A stretch of 64,000 bases of DNA, from assembly GCA_016705575.1 (NCBI GenBank), contig JADIXX010000008.1, positions 372,001-436,000 on the forward strand. Reading direction: 5' to 3'. The stretch comes from Candidatus Aalborgicola defluviihabitans. Lineage in GTDB: Bacteria > Pseudomonadota > Gammaproteobacteria > Burkholderiales > Burkholderiaceae_C. A program made the translations under genes and the position numbers. Positions within the stretch are counted from its first letter, which is position 1, and every line of letters starts with the position of its first letter. Of the stretch, positions 44,536-54,102 are shown piece by piece. The notes under the pieces were generated by a model. The model saw nothing but the letters and a program-made list of their open reading frames with translations. It did no database searches and was not told where the DNA came from.

Positions 44536-46843
44536 TCACAGCAGGCTGTAACGCACTTCAGTCTGCACGCTGCGCTGGGGCATGGTGTGACCCTGCCAGG
44601 ACGGCTGGTTGCCCACGTTGTTGATGCCTGCGCTCCACTCCCAGTGCTTGGCAAACTTCCAGGCGGCCTTGAGGTCGAGCTGGTTCACGCTGGAGGTGCC
44701 GCCATAGGTATTGGGGTTGTTGTCGATGTTCAACTCCGTGTTGAACATGGTGCTGGCCCAGCGCCAGGAAGCGCCAAACAGCCATTCGGCGTTGGGTCGG
44801 TAGCTGGCCTGCACGGTGTAGCGCTGTGGCGGGATGCGCAACCACTGTTTACCAACTTGGGCCGGGTTGGCCGCGTTGGCGGTAACCGTGGCATCGGTCC
44901 AGGTGGCGCTGCCGCCCAGATTCAGCCCCTGGATTCCCACGTCCCGACTCTGCCAGACCAGCTCGATACCCTGGGTCAGCACCTTGTCCACGTTGCTCAC
45001 GCGAGTGACGGTGGGGGTCACCGTGGCGTCGGTCTGGCGCAGGATGGTGTCAGTCACATCATCGCGGAACAGGCTGGCGCGCAGCCAGTGCTTGCCCCAT
45101 TCGCGCTCGGCCGACAACTCCAGCGAATCCGACACTTCGGGCCGCAGATTGGGGTCGCTGGTGGTGATGCTGGCACCGGTCTTGGTGCCGTTGAACAGTT
45201 CATCCACATTGGGAAAGCGCACGCCGCGCCCCAGGCTGGTCTTGATCACCACATCGTCCGTGGCACCCCAGGCCAGCGACAGCTTGGGGCTCAGGGCCGT
45301 GAGGCTGCGCCCGGGGAAGCTGCTTTGCGCCACCGGTGGGCCTGCAAAGTACTGCGAGCCATCCAGCGATTCAAAGTTCTCAAAACGCAGGCCGGTGGTC
45401 AGCATCCAGTCCGGGTGCAGCTTCCAGGCATCTTGCGCATACAGCGCGGTGATGGTGGTCTTGCCGTAGTAGCTTTGGTTTTGCGTGGTCTCTGTGCTGC
45501 GCCAATCACTGGCGTTGTTGACCACGTTTTCCAGCTGGTACTGGTTGCGGTGCAGGCCGAGCACCAACGCGTGCTGGCCATTGCCAAAGTCGCCTTCGGT
45601 GGGTGTGTAGGCGGTCTGCACTTCAAAGGTGTTCCAGCCAGTACCGTCGCGCCGCGTCACACTGCCGGCACCGCCAAGGTCAGCCTGCGGCTGGGCCAGA
45701 TTGGCCTGGCGCGCTGCGTCGCTGATGATGCGGTAGTCGGTGGCCACTACCGAGGCGTTCCAGCCCTTGGCGTACTTGGTTTTCCAGGTCACACCGAGCT
45801 GGCGATGCACCTCATCACGCAGACTGGGCGCAAAGGCGTCGGGCGTCAGCGTGAACTGACGCACACCATCGGTCACGACACCGCCCCACACCGGGTTGCC
45901 CAGCGCATCGCGCAGATAGGTGCTGGCGCGCACGGAGCTGTCATCGTGCCACCAGGACAGGCGGCCCTCGATCTCCTGTGTGGGCGAAATCGCATAGCCC
46001 AGGCGCAGGTTGGCGGTGTCTTGCACGCTGTGGTCGATGCTGTTGGCACCAAAAATGGCGCGGTCGCGGCTTTGCGGATCCAGATCGTAGAGGATGCCGC
46101 TGACCCGCGTGGCGCTGGCTGTGGGCGCGGCGAAGGCACCCGCCGTGGCCCCGCGTACCGCGTTGGCATATCCCATGGGGTGACCCTGACTGTCCTGGTG
46201 TTGTAGGCCCAGGCTGTACCACAGGCCCGAATCCAGGCGCGACGCGATGCGGGCGGACAGCTGCTTGCTGGTCAGGCTCTCGCTCGTGCCGTATTCACTG
46301 AAACCCTGCTGGTTGAGCTTGATGCTGGCCGATGCCTCCAGGCCCCTTGGGTTTGCGCTCACTCACGATCAGTGTGGTGCCAATGGAGTTGCCAGGGTAG
46401 ATCGCCGAAAACGGGCCATACAGCGCGTCGATGCGGTCAATGGCCTCGACGTTCACCATGTTCCAGCGCGGCGCATCAAAGCGGCCCAGGAAATTGGAAA
46501 TCAGGTAGCCATCCAGGTACACCAGGGCGCGGCCCGGCTGCAGGGTGCCGTAGCTGCGTCCGCCCACGTTGGCGTTGCGGTCGCCAAAGTAGCGCTTGCG
46601 GATGGTGGTACTGGGCAGGTTGACGGCAATGTCTTCCGGGTTGTAGATGGTCTGCTCGCGCAGTTGTTCGGCGGTGCGGCTGGCCGTGCTGCTGGGCAGG
46701 TTGGGGTCCAGTGGCGCGCGTGCACTGGAAATTTGGACGGATTGGAGCTGCGCTTCGGTGGCGACGCCCTGGGCGAGGACAACAATGGGTAACGAAACAG
46801 GAAATGCAATGGCCACGGCCAACGCAATGCGATGCAAATGCAT
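44536..46843 (-). pseudogene. TonB-dependent receptor interrupted by one frameshift
   Basis: The N-terminal part (46843 to about 46345: signal peptide, plug domain ending in PGNSIGTTLIVSERKPKG) and the C-terminal part (about 46350 to 44536, starting ..GLEASASIKLNQQG) are in adjacent frames. Removing one G from the four-G run at 46343-46346 (CCCC on the plus strand) joins them into one receptor of about 767 residues. Everything else is intact, including the barrel. It may be a recent mutation, a slipped run or a sequencing error. The substrate is unknown; neighbours suggest copper or another metal. Confidence 0.8.
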
Positions 46844-46865
46844 GAAACAACTTCCGAAATATCAA

Positions 46866-46926
46866 GAAAACAGCCTCTAGCCCTCGTCAAAAGGGCGTAA
46901 GGCGCTACAAGTTTGATAGTTCAGGC
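46866..46926 (-). repeat. dispersed repeat copy D, upstream of the TonB receptor gene
   Basis: On the minus strand: AACTATCAAACTTGTAGCGC, continuing CTTACGCCCTTTTGACGAGGGCTAGAGG. It carries the GACGAGGGCTAGAGG core exactly as copy B. It fills most of the space between the DUF2946 gene and the TonB receptor gene and touches the stop of the former. Confidence 0.8.
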
Positions 46927-47286
46927 GGTTGGGGGCCCGCGCGCCGGCATGGGCGCGGCGGTGCGCGCAGCAATGTGCGCGCTGGGAATGGCCTGCAGGG
47001 CGTAGGCCAGGGGTTGCGTGGGTTCGGCGCAGAGGCCAACCACCGGGGGTGGCGCGGCCATGGTGGCGCACAGCGGGCAATCCAGGGTGGTAGAGCCCAG
47101 ATCACTGGTGCTGCCGTCGGCGGCCTTGACCAACACCTTCATGGCACCGGCACCGGTACACACCAGCAAAATATCTTGCGGTTTGACGATGGGCGACGCC
47201 ACCGCCACACCCAACGACAACACGAACCACGCCAGCACAAGGCGGGTGAAAGTCGTGAAGTGGCGCAGGGTTCGCATGAGCCGCAT
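46921..47286 (-). CDS. DUF2946 protein at the head of the copper cluster
   Basis: 121 residues from the ATG at 47286; a second ATG three codons in is possible and neither has a clear ribosome-binding site. Hydrophobic segment TRLVLAWFVLSLGVAVASP, then a strand-rich part with LDCPLCATM near residue 70, equivalent to the HCPLC motif of the other DUF2946 protein, and a Pro/Ala-rich tail. The gene is upstream of the TonB receptor and BNR genes. Its last codons lie within the edge of a dispersed repeat. Confidence 0.65.
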   Translation of the reverse strand: MRLMRTLRHFTTFTRLVLAWFVLSLGVAVASPIVKPQDILLVCTGAGAMKVLVKAADGSTSDLGSTTLDCPLCATMAAPPPVVGLCAEPTQPLAYALQAIPSAHIAARTAAPMPARGPPTA

Positions 47287-47374
47287 TATCAACGATGAGG
47301 CCAGCACAACCTTAACCTGGGTCAATTCTTTGGCAGACTACGCACACCCACCGTCACCGCACAATAGACCCACC

Positions 47375-47980
47375 ATGATGCAATACACCTTTCTCTCCGC
47401 CACCATTTTGCTGGTGCTGATCACCGATCCCATTGGCAACATTCCGATCTTTGCCAACGCGCTGCGGCCCGTGGCGCCTGAGCGGCGTGCCCGCGTGATC
47501 CTGCGCGAAATTTTGATTGCCTTTGCCTTGTTGCTGACCTTCATGTTTGTGGGTGAAGGCTTCCTGCGGGTGATGAACCTGAGCGAACTGGCGCTGCAAA
47601 TTGGCGGCGGCGTCATCCTGTTCCTGATCGCACTGCGCATGGTGTTCCCGCCGGCCAGCTCCGCCGAAGAGCAGCAGTTGGCAGAGCCGTTGATCGTGCC
47701 ACTGGCCGTTCCGGCCATTGCCGGGCCGTCTGCCCTGGCCACCGTTCTGTTGCTGGTATCGCAGCAACCTGAGCGGCGCCTGGAATGGATAGGCGCCCTG
47801 TGCGTGACCATGGCTATCAGCGCCGTGGTGCTGGTATCGGCCGAGCGCATTCAGCGCGTTATTGGCACGCGGCTGGTCACCGCCGTGGAGCGGTTGATGG
47901 GCCTGGTGCTGGTATCGGTCGCGGTGGAAATGCTGCTGCGCGGAATCAAGACGTTTGTGGTGCAGTTGATGAAGGGGTAA
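47375..47980 (+). CDS. MarC-family membrane protein
   Basis: 201 residues from the ATG at 47375 (a second ATG follows directly). Six hydrophobic segments; the family signatures LLVLITDPIGNIPIFAN near the start and PLAVPAIAGPSALATVLLL near residue 108 are clear. MarC/YhgN proteins are inner membrane proteins of unknown function that were once linked to antibiotic resistance without proof. The gene overlaps the convergent hydrolase gene by 35 bp. Confidence 0.9.
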   Translation: MMQYTFLSATILLVLITDPIGNIPIFANALRPVAPERRARVILREILIAFALLLTFMFVGEGFLRVMNLSELALQIGGGVILFLIALRMVFPPASSAEEQQLAEPLIVPLAVPAIAGPSALATVLLLVSQQPERRLEWIGALCVTMAISAVVLVSAERIQRVIGTRLVTAVERLMGLVLVSVAVEMLLRGIKTFVVQLMKG

Positions 47981-48995
47981 GCGGCGCCACCACTTCCTGC
48001 TCAATCGCCCCAAAAATACTCTGACCTTCTGCGTTCTTCATCTCGATGCGGATGGTGTCGCCGTACTGCATGAAGGCGGTGCTGGGCTGGCCATCCATAA
48101 TGGTTTCTGTGGCGCGTTTTTCGGCGATGCAGCTGTAGCCCTTGGGCCAGTCGGTGCGGGCCTTGTCGCCCGTGCCTTTGGTTACACCCTGGTTGCTGAC
48201 CGTACCCGAGCCGATAATGGAGCCGGCGCGCACATTGCGCGTTTTGGCCAAATGGGCAATCAGCTGGCCAAAGTGGAAGGTCATCTCCGGCCCGGCGTCG
48301 CACAGGCCGACCTTGCGGCCATTCCAGGTGCTGGCAAGCGGCAGGTGGACGCGGCCCTTGATCCAGGCGTCGCCCAGTTCATCGGGCGTCACGGCCACCG
48401 GGCTGAAAGCCGTGGCGGGTTTGCTCTGCACAAAGCCAAAGCCCTTGGCAAGTTCGGACGGAATCAGGTTGCGCAGGCTCACATCGTTCACCAGCAAGAT
48501 CAGGCGGATGCCGTCCAGCGCACGGTCGGCGGCGCAGCCCTGGGGAATGTCGCCGGTGATAACAGCGACTTCGGCCTCAAAGTCCAGGCCCCAGTCCAGG
48601 TTGGCGCAGACGATGGGGTCACATGCGCCCTGCAGGTCGTCGCTGCCGCCCTGGTACATCAGGGGGTCGGTGTAAAAACTCTCAGGCACCTCGGCGCCAC
48701 GCGCCTTGCGCACCAGCTCCACGTGGTTGATATAGGCCGAGCCATCGGCCCACTGGTAGGCGCGCGGCAGGGGTGCCATGCACTGCAACGGGTCAAACGG
48801 GAAGGCGTGGCGGGCGCGCCCGGCGTTCAGGCGCTCGTACACATCCTGCAACTGGGGCGAGAGGTAATTCCAGTCGTCCAGCACCTGCTGCAGGCGGTTG
48901 GCAATGTGGGAGGCGTAATGCGCCTGGCTGAGGTCGCGCGAGACCACGACCAGTTGGCCGTCGCGCGAACCATCTTTGTAGGTAGCGAGTTTCAT
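47946..48995 (-). CDS. fumarylacetoacetate hydrolase family protein
   Basis: 349 residues from the ATG at 48995 (MKLATYKDGSRDGQLVVVS). The FAH catalytic domain has LDFEAEVAVITGDIP, a metal-binding acidic set, GSGTVSNQG and GDTIRIEM. Members hydrolyse carbon-carbon bonds in fumarylacetoacetate or related diketo acids of aromatic catabolism; the exact substrate cannot be assigned. A long frame upstream of 48995 is not part of the gene. It converges on marC with a 35-bp overlap of coding ends. Confidence 0.88.
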   Translation of the reverse strand: MKLATYKDGSRDGQLVVVSRDLSQAHYASHIANRLQQVLDDWNYLSPQLQDVYERLNAGRARHAFPFDPLQCMAPLPRAYQWADGSAYINHVELVRKARGAEVPESFYTDPLMYQGGSDDLQGACDPIVCANLDWGLDFEAEVAVITGDIPQGCAADRALDGIRLILLVNDVSLRNLIPSELAKGFGFVQSKPATAFSPVAVTPDELGDAWIKGRVHLPLASTWNGRKVGLCDAGPEMTFHFGQLIAHLAKTRNVRAGSIIGSGTVSNQGVTKGTGDKARTDWPKGYSCIAEKRATETIMDGQPSTAFMQYGDTIRIEMKNAEGQSIFGAIEQEVVAPLTPSSTAPQTS

Positions 48996-49049
48996 GTGGG
49001 AATTGTCGCTCTGAATTAAACTGCTCTGGCACAGCCCCAGTTCCCAACC

Positions 49050-50168
49050 ATGCCCGCACACACCACCCCCACCCTTGCCCGACGGCGCCCAGCCTGGCGC
49101 TTGGTACTGCTGACGCTGGTTGTGCTGCTGGCGCACTGGGTCGTGCTGCGGGCTGCCCCGCTGGCGCTGGCCGCACATGAGGATCGCGAAGGCGCCAGCA
49201 GTTGGGCCTTTACCACCAGGACCATTGACGCTCCGCCTCCCGCGCGCGCCGCACCCACCACGCAACCGGTGGCCGTGAACCCGGGGCGTGTGGCACCCAT
49301 CCACGCAAAAGCTGGTAAGCGCCCCACCCAGATTGCCAGCCTGTTTGTCAACCATTCCTTGGAAGAAAATGCCCCTCCAGCCCTCGACAACACTACGCAG
49401 CCAGCTACTGAAACGATAGCGCCATCATTGCCAGTCGAGCCTCCCACCCCTGAGACCCCGACGCTATTGGCAGCCGCCGAGATCCCGACGCCGACCGCAC
49501 CCAAACCCCTGCCAGTCAAGACAGTGCGCAACTTCGTGATTCCGCCTTCGGCGCGGCTCAAGTACGCCATCACGGGTGAGGTGAAAGGCTTTCCGTACTA
49601 CGTGAATGCCGAGTTGGTGTGGAAGCAGGACGGCCAGCGCTACGACGCCCGCATGGAAATCAGCCACTTTTTGCTGGGCTCGCGGGTGCAGACCAGCACC
49701 GGCGCGTTGACCGCGCAGGGGCTGGAACCCACCCGCTTTGGCGACAAGGTCAAGAGTGAGGTGGCCGCACATTTCGAACGCGAAAAGGGCAAGATCACTT
49801 TCAGCGCCAACACGCCCGATGTGCCGCTGTTGGCCGGCGCCCAGGACCAGCTCAGCATCTTCATGCAGGTGGCGTCCATGCTTGCGGGCGAACCCAATGG
49901 ATATCCCAACGGCAGCACCCTGGCCTTTCAGGCGGTGGGGCCGCGTTCAGCCGATTCGTGGGTGTTCACGGTTGGCGCCATGGAACAGCTGAACATGCCC
50001 GGTGGCGAAATCAGTGCACTGCGCCTGTGGCGCGACCCGGCTGGCGAATTTGATCCCAAAACCGAAATCTGGATGGCCCCGGAACTGGGTTACTTGCCGG
50101 TGCGCATTCGCCTGACGCAGCGCAACGGCGACTTTGTAGACCAACAGTGGCGCTCAACGCAGAAATAG
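49050..50168 (+). CDS. DUF3108 protein with proline-rich linker
   Basis: 372 residues. A hydrophobic N-terminal anchor (RLVLLTLVVLLAHWVVLRA) is followed by a long Pro/Ala/Thr-rich linker (about residues 55-165) and the DUF3108 domain (about 170-370; LKYAITGEVKGFPYYVNAELVW, FGDKVKSEVAAHFERE, ISALRLWRDP, YLPVRIRLTQRNGD). DUF3108 is a periplasmic beta-rich domain of unknown function. A dispersed repeat copy codes for part of the linker (about 110-130). The gene is divergent from the FAH gene (55 bp between starts). Confidence 0.85.
   Translation: MPAHTTPTLARRRPAWRLVLLTLVVLLAHWVVLRAAPLALAAHEDREGASSWAFTTRTIDAPPPARAAPTTQPVAVNPGRVAPIHAKAGKRPTQIASLFVNHSLEENAPPALDNTTQPATETIAPSLPVEPPTPETPTLLAAAEIPTPTAPKPLPVKTVRNFVIPPSARLKYAITGEVKGFPYYVNAELVWKQDGQRYDARMEISHFLLGSRVQTSTGALTAQGLEPTRFGDKVKSEVAAHFEREKGKITFSANTPDVPLLAGAQDQLSIFMQVASMLAGEPNGYPNGSTLAFQAVGPRSADSWVFTVGAMEQLNMPGGEISALRLWRDPAGEFDPKTEIWMAPELGYLPVRIRLTQRNGDFVDQQWRSTQK
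49369..49432 (-). repeat. dispersed repeat copy E, inside the DUF3108 gene
   Basis: On the minus strand it reads GCGCTATCGTTTCAGTAGC, then ..GTAGTGTTGTCGAGGGCTGGAGG. The plus-strand coding frame reads PPALDNTTQPATETIAP from it, aligned codon by codon with the putA and thioredoxin-fold copies. It adds residues to a proline-rich linker, where an insertion is well tolerated. Confidence 0.78.
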
Positions 50169-50231
50169 CCCCTACGCTTGTAACCTCTTGAATTCACAGG
50201 GTTTGCATCCAATTGCAATACAGGCCCTATC

Positions 50232-50552
50232 ATGCTTCCTATGCACACCCTCTACGACTCCGACAGCTACACCGTCACCCACATGCTGGCCAACGCCGAG
50301 GCAGATGATGCAGAGGCGGCCAACGCAGCCCAGAACCCACAGTACCCCAACGGCATTCCCGTCATGGCGCGCCATGGCTTCGAGATTGTGGACAAACGGG
50401 CGGGCAAAGAGGTGTACCTGGACGGCTCATGGGCAGAATTGTTCCAGCAGCACATCGTCGCCTGGCAGGTCAAGACACCCACCCAGGAAGAGGTAGAAGA
50501 CACGCTGGAGCAATATGCCGAGCTGGCCCAAAACCCAATCGTGGTGCACTAA
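50232..50552 (+). CDS. DUF3567 protein (BTH_I0359 family)
   Basis: 106 residues; a start three codons later (MHTLYDSDSY) is also possible. Family features are YDSDSYTVTHML near the start, ARHGFEIVDKRAGKEVYLDG and QVKTPTQEEVEDTLEQYAELAQNP. These small proteins are typical of Burkholderiales and have no known function. It stands 64 bp after the DUF3108 gene, and a DksA-like gene follows by 24 bp. Confidence 0.82.
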   Translation: MLPMHTLYDSDSYTVTHMLANAEADDAEAANAAQNPQYPNGIPVMARHGFEIVDKRAGKEVYLDGSWAELFQQHIVAWQVKTPTQEEVEDTLEQYAELAQNPIVVH

Positions 50553-50576
50553 ATCCAACACAGAAAGCAATAGACC

Positions 50577-50945
50577 ATGAATTCGCAACACATCAGCACC
50601 TACCAACAGCAATTAACCGCCTTGCGTGCGTCCCTACTGGCTCAAATTGCCGAGCAACGCGGCGGCGTGGTCAGCCGGGTGGAGGTTGCCGCCGACCACT
50701 TTGGGCACCCAGAAGACTCGGGTGCGCAACTGGCCTCCGAACGCGAACTGGAATTTGCCATGGGCGAGCGCGAATTGGCCGAACTGTCCGCCATTGACGC
50801 GGCCCTGGCCCGCATCACCGCCGGCAACTACGGCGAATGTACCGAATGCGGCGCCCACATTGCACCGGCACGCTTGCATGCCACACCCGAAGCCCCGCGC
50901 TGCATCCACTGCCAGGAAAAGCAGGAACTCAGCCACCCAGCCTGA
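50577..50945 (+). CDS. TraR/DksA-type zinc-finger protein
   Basis: 122 residues. An N-terminal helical hairpin (about 5-75) lacks the acidic Asp-x-x-Asp-Ala tip of true DksA. The C-terminal zinc finger is clear: CTECGAHI near 84-91 and CIHCQE near 107-112. Short DksA-like proteins bind in the RNA polymerase secondary channel; a specific effect cannot be predicted. The gene is in an operon-like row with DUF3567 and purU. Confidence 0.85.
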   Translation: MNSQHISTYQQQLTALRASLLAQIAEQRGGVVSRVEVAADHFGHPEDSGAQLASERELEFAMGERELAELSAIDAALARITAGNYGECTECGAHIAPARLHATPEAPRCIHCQEKQELSHPA

Positions 50946-50986
50946 GAAAACGACCGGGTTGGTCCATGCGCGACAATGGGCGCACT

Positions 50987-51835
50987 ATGAAGCAGACCTA
51001 TATTCTTACCCTGTCGTGCCCAGATCGTCTGGGACTGGTCCACGCCGTGTCCGGTTTTCTGCTGGAACGCGGCGGCAATATTGAAGAAGCCGCACAGTAC
51101 AACGACCAGGACACCGGCCTGTTTTTCATGCGCGTGCAGTTTCACTGTGTGCGGCTAACCCACCAGGACTTGCGCTCGCAACTGGGGTTCTTCGCCAGGC
51201 CCTACTCCATGCAATGGAGCTTGCACGCCACCGCGCAACCCATGCGCACCGTGCTGCTGGTGAGCAAGGAAGGCCACTGCCTCAACGACCTGCTGTTTCG
51301 CTGGAAGAGCGGACTGCTGGCACTGGACATTCGCGCCATCATCTCCAACCACCGCGATTTCTACCAGTTGGCGGCCAGCTACAACGTGCCGTTTCACTAC
51401 ATTCCGGTCACTGCCGACACCAAGGCCAAGGTAGAGGCCCGGCAATTCGAAATCATCGAGACCGAGGGCGCCGAACTGGTGGTGCTGGCGCGCTATATGC
51501 AAATCCTCAGCGACGATTTTTGCCAGAAGCTGGCCGGGCGCGCCATCAATATCCACCACAGCTTTTTACCCAGCTTCAAGGGCGCCAAACCCTACTCCCA
51601 GGCGCATGACCGGGGTGTGAAGCTGATTGGCGCCACCGCCCACTACGTGACGGCTGACCTGGACGAAGGCCCCATCATCGAGCAGGACGTGGCCCGCGCA
51701 GACCACAGCAAAACAGTGGAAGACCTGACCGCCATGGGACGTGACACCGAAAGCCAGGTGCTAGCCCGCGCCGTCAAGTGGCACTGCGAACACCGCGTGC
51801 TCTTGAACGGTCACAAGACCGTGATTTTCAAATAG
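50987..51835 (+). CDS. purU: PurU, formyltetrahydrofolate deformylase
   Basis: 282 residues from the ATG at 50987. An N-terminal ACT domain (about 1-80; TLSCPDRLGLVHAVSGFL) is followed by the formyltransferase-type domain with the active-site region INIHHSFLPSFKGAKPY, GATAHYVTADLDEGPIIEQD and a C-terminal RVLLNGHKTVIF. It hydrolyses 10-formyl-THF to THF plus formate, which supplies formate for purine synthesis and balances one-carbon pools. Family length is exact. It starts 42 bp after the DksA-like gene. Confidence 0.95.
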   Translation: MKQTYILTLSCPDRLGLVHAVSGFLLERGGNIEEAAQYNDQDTGLFFMRVQFHCVRLTHQDLRSQLGFFARPYSMQWSLHATAQPMRTVLLVSKEGHCLNDLLFRWKSGLLALDIRAIISNHRDFYQLAASYNVPFHYIPVTADTKAKVEARQFEIIETEGAELVVLARYMQILSDDFCQKLAGRAINIHHSFLPSFKGAKPYSQAHDRGVKLIGATAHYVTADLDEGPIIEQDVARADHSKTVEDLTAMGRDTESQVLARAVKWHCEHRVLLNGHKTVIFK

Positions 51836-51853
51836 CTGCGGCCTGCCCGGGGC

Positions 51854-53089
51854 CTACTGGCACAGGCGCAGCAACTCCGTAGGTGCCGTCGGCTCGATGA
51901 TGCCAGCACTGGGCGGCAGGGCTGGTACCGGCTCGGGCGCAGTGGGGTTGAGCACATTGTGGATGCGCGCCGCCAGCACAAAGCGGGGGTAGGCCACATC
52001 GCCCACGGTGTTGCTGCCATTGGCAAGTAGCACCACGTCATAGCCGCTGCCATAACTGGCATTGGCCGCCGCAAAGCTGACCGTCTGTCCGGCAGCGCCA
52101 TAACTTCCCGGTCCACCCAGCGCCGCCAGACCCATGCCGATGGGAGAAAACTTTCCATTGACGAGCCGGGCTGGCGTGCGCATCAAAGCCAGACTGGCGG
52201 GCGACAACAATACACCACCCTTCAGTGCGCCATCCCATCGCACGATATCGGAGGCGGTAGACACCACGCCACCTGCCGCATCAAAGCCGGAATTGAGGTC
52301 CGGACAGATCAACCAGGCATCGCCCGGTTTGACGCGGTAGTAGCCACGCGCGGCTTCGGGTCTGGCCTGCGGCCCCAGCAGATAAGACTCCGACATGCCC
52401 GTGGGCTTGAACAGCAACTGCGTGAAGGCCTGCTCCAGTGGCTGGCCGCTGACACGCTCGATGACGCGACCCAACAGGACGTAACCGGCATTCGAATAAT
52501 CGTAGGCCGCGCCCGGCGGCGCAAAAAGGCCGCGCGCAGTCAAGTTGGCAAAGAACTTTTCATTCGACAGCGGCGGCTCGGTCAGTACCGTCGGCACACT
52601 GCCCAGCAGCAGATCGTCGGGGTCTTGCAACGCACCGGGAATGCCCGCCACCATCTGCATGAGCTGGCCGATGGTGGGCTCCGGCCGGTAGCGCACCTCG
52701 GGTATCCAACGCGACAGTGGATCGGACAACGCAATTTTTTTCTGCTCCTGCAATTTGAGTAGTGCGGCGACCGTCAGTTGCTTGGTGACAGAGCCAATCT
52801 TCACCGGTGTAGCCGCCGACATGGGCACACCCGCCTTGATATCGGCTGCGCCATATCCGCGCGCATACAGCACCGTGCCACCCTTGCCGACCGCCAATTG
52901 CAGGCCCGGCAAGATAGACGGAACATACTCGGCCACCAGTGCATCAATCTGCGCGGCGACGGCTGGCGATACCTCGGCGGGCCGTTCAGTCACAGGCTGT
53001 TGTGCGCACCCTGCCAATGCCAGGCTGCACACCGCGATACCAGCCACTCGCCGCCCCGAAAACCCCTCAGCAAGTTGGAATGTTTGCAT
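51854..53089 (-). CDS. lipoprotein serine hydrolase of the beta-lactamase/DD-peptidase superfamily
   Basis: 411 residues. A type II signal sequence ends with the lipobox LAGC (near residue 28), so the protein should be a lipoprotein. The class C beta-lactamase-related fold shows the SxxK motif SVTK near residue 100, the YSN motif in YDYSNAGYVLLG near 191 and later a HxG-like region replaced by YGAAG. Such proteins are esterases, D-aminopeptidases or penicillin-binding relatives more often than true beta-lactamases. The substrate is not readable. It converges on purU with an 18-bp gap. Confidence 0.82.
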   Translation of the reverse strand: MQTFQLAEGFSGRRVAGIAVCSLALAGCAQQPVTERPAEVSPAVAAQIDALVAEYVPSILPGLQLAVGKGGTVLYARGYGAADIKAGVPMSAATPVKIGSVTKQLTVAALLKLQEQKKIALSDPLSRWIPEVRYRPEPTIGQLMQMVAGIPGALQDPDDLLLGSVPTVLTEPPLSNEKFFANLTARGLFAPPGAAYDYSNAGYVLLGRVIERVSGQPLEQAFTQLLFKPTGMSESYLLGPQARPEAARGYYRVKPGDAWLICPDLNSGFDAAGGVVSTASDIVRWDGALKGGVLLSPASLALMRTPARLVNGKFSPIGMGLAALGGPGSYGAAGQTVSFAAANASYGSGYDVVLLANGSNTVGDVAYPRFVLAARIHNVLNPTAPEPVPALPPSAGIIEPTAPTELLRLCQ

Positions 53090-53183
53090 CGCGGTACCCT
53101 TCCGGTTTTAATCAGCCTGGCAGCTTACTTCCTCTACTGCCATTTTGGCAACATGTGAAGGTGATCGCGCTGAGGTTATTGGG

Positions 53184-54029
53184 CTATGCCCGCGTCGCCA
53201 TGGCTTCACCCATGCGGATGACACCAGTGGGCGCCCATTGGGGGTTGAACGCCAACGGCCCACGCGGAAACAGCAGCACTACGGTAGACCCCAGCAGAAA
53301 ACGTCCCATCTCAGCGCCCTGGGCCAACTTCACCCCGCCGTCTTTGTACAGGCGCTCCCACAAATGCCCTGGGCGCGGCGGGTTGACCATGCCATGCCAG
53401 ACCGTGGCCATGCTGCCCACAATGGTGGCGCCCACCAACACCTGAACAAACGGTCCTTGGGCTGAGTCAAACACACAGACCACGCGCTCGTTGCGCGCAA
53501 ACAACCCCGGTACGCCACGTGCTGTCGTTGGGTTGACCGAGAACAAATCACCCGGCACATAAATCATGCGGCGCAACACCCCATCGCAAGGCATATGAAT
53601 GCGGTGGTAGTCCTTGGGACTTAGGTACAGCGTGGCGAAGTGACCGTCCTCAAACTCCGCGGCCAGTGCGGCATCGCCCCCCACCAACGCGGTAGTGGAG
53701 TAGCTGTGGCCCTTGGCCTGGAAGATTTGATCTTTGTTGACGGGGCCAAACTGGCTGATGGCCCCATCCACCGGGCATACCCAATCGGCCCGCGCCAGTG
53801 GGCGCGCACCATCTTTGAGCGGACGTGTAAAGAAATCGTTGAAAGTTGCGTAGCTGGCAATATCGGGGTTGGCCGCCTCTGCCATATTGACCTGGTAGCG
53901 TTTGACAAACCAGCGAATCACCGAAGTGGTCCAGCTACCGGCGCGGGCGCTAGCCAATTTGCCTGCCAGCGCTGTGAGCGCCTGCTTGGGGATGATGTAC
54001 TGCGGCAATACGGCGAGGGGGTCGGACAC
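53184..54029 (-). CDS. psd: Psd, phosphatidylserine decarboxylase proenzyme
   Basis: 281 residues. The maturation site LGST lies near residue 247 (FLLGSTVVLLF); self-cleavage at the serine makes the pyruvoyl group. Other family marks are FNDFFTRPLK, HIHMPCDG and FSVNPTTARGVPGLFARNER. The enzyme makes phosphatidylethanolamine at the inner membrane. The gene is divergent from a LysR-type regulator with 73 bp between starts. Confidence 0.95.
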   Translation of the reverse strand: MSDPLAVLPQYIIPKQALTALAGKLASARAGSWTTSVIRWFVKRYQVNMAEAANPDIASYATFNDFFTRPLKDGARPLARADWVCPVDGAISQFGPVNKDQIFQAKGHSYSTTALVGGDAALAAEFEDGHFATLYLSPKDYHRIHMPCDGVLRRMIYVPGDLFSVNPTTARGVPGLFARNERVVCVFDSAQGPFVQVLVGATIVGSMATVWHGMVNPPRPGHLWERLYKDGGVKLAQGAEMGRFLLGSTVVLLFPRGPLAFNPQWAPTGVIRMGEAMATRA

Positions 54030-54102
54030 GGCAGTTCCTGCGGATAGGTTGTTGGGCGGGGGAAACCCGCACGGGCGATAGCGGCCGGATTATAGTGAGC
54101 AC

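Noticed and set aside
44587..46206. Plus-strand frame of 539 codons opposite the TonB receptor
   Set aside because: The minus strand encodes a recognisable receptor barrel over the same bases; the plus frame is composition-driven.
50169..50231. Possible seventh copy of the dispersed repeat downstream of the DUF3108 gene
   Set aside because: Only a short resemblance (..CTACGCTTGTAACC..); the CGAGGGCT core is missing.
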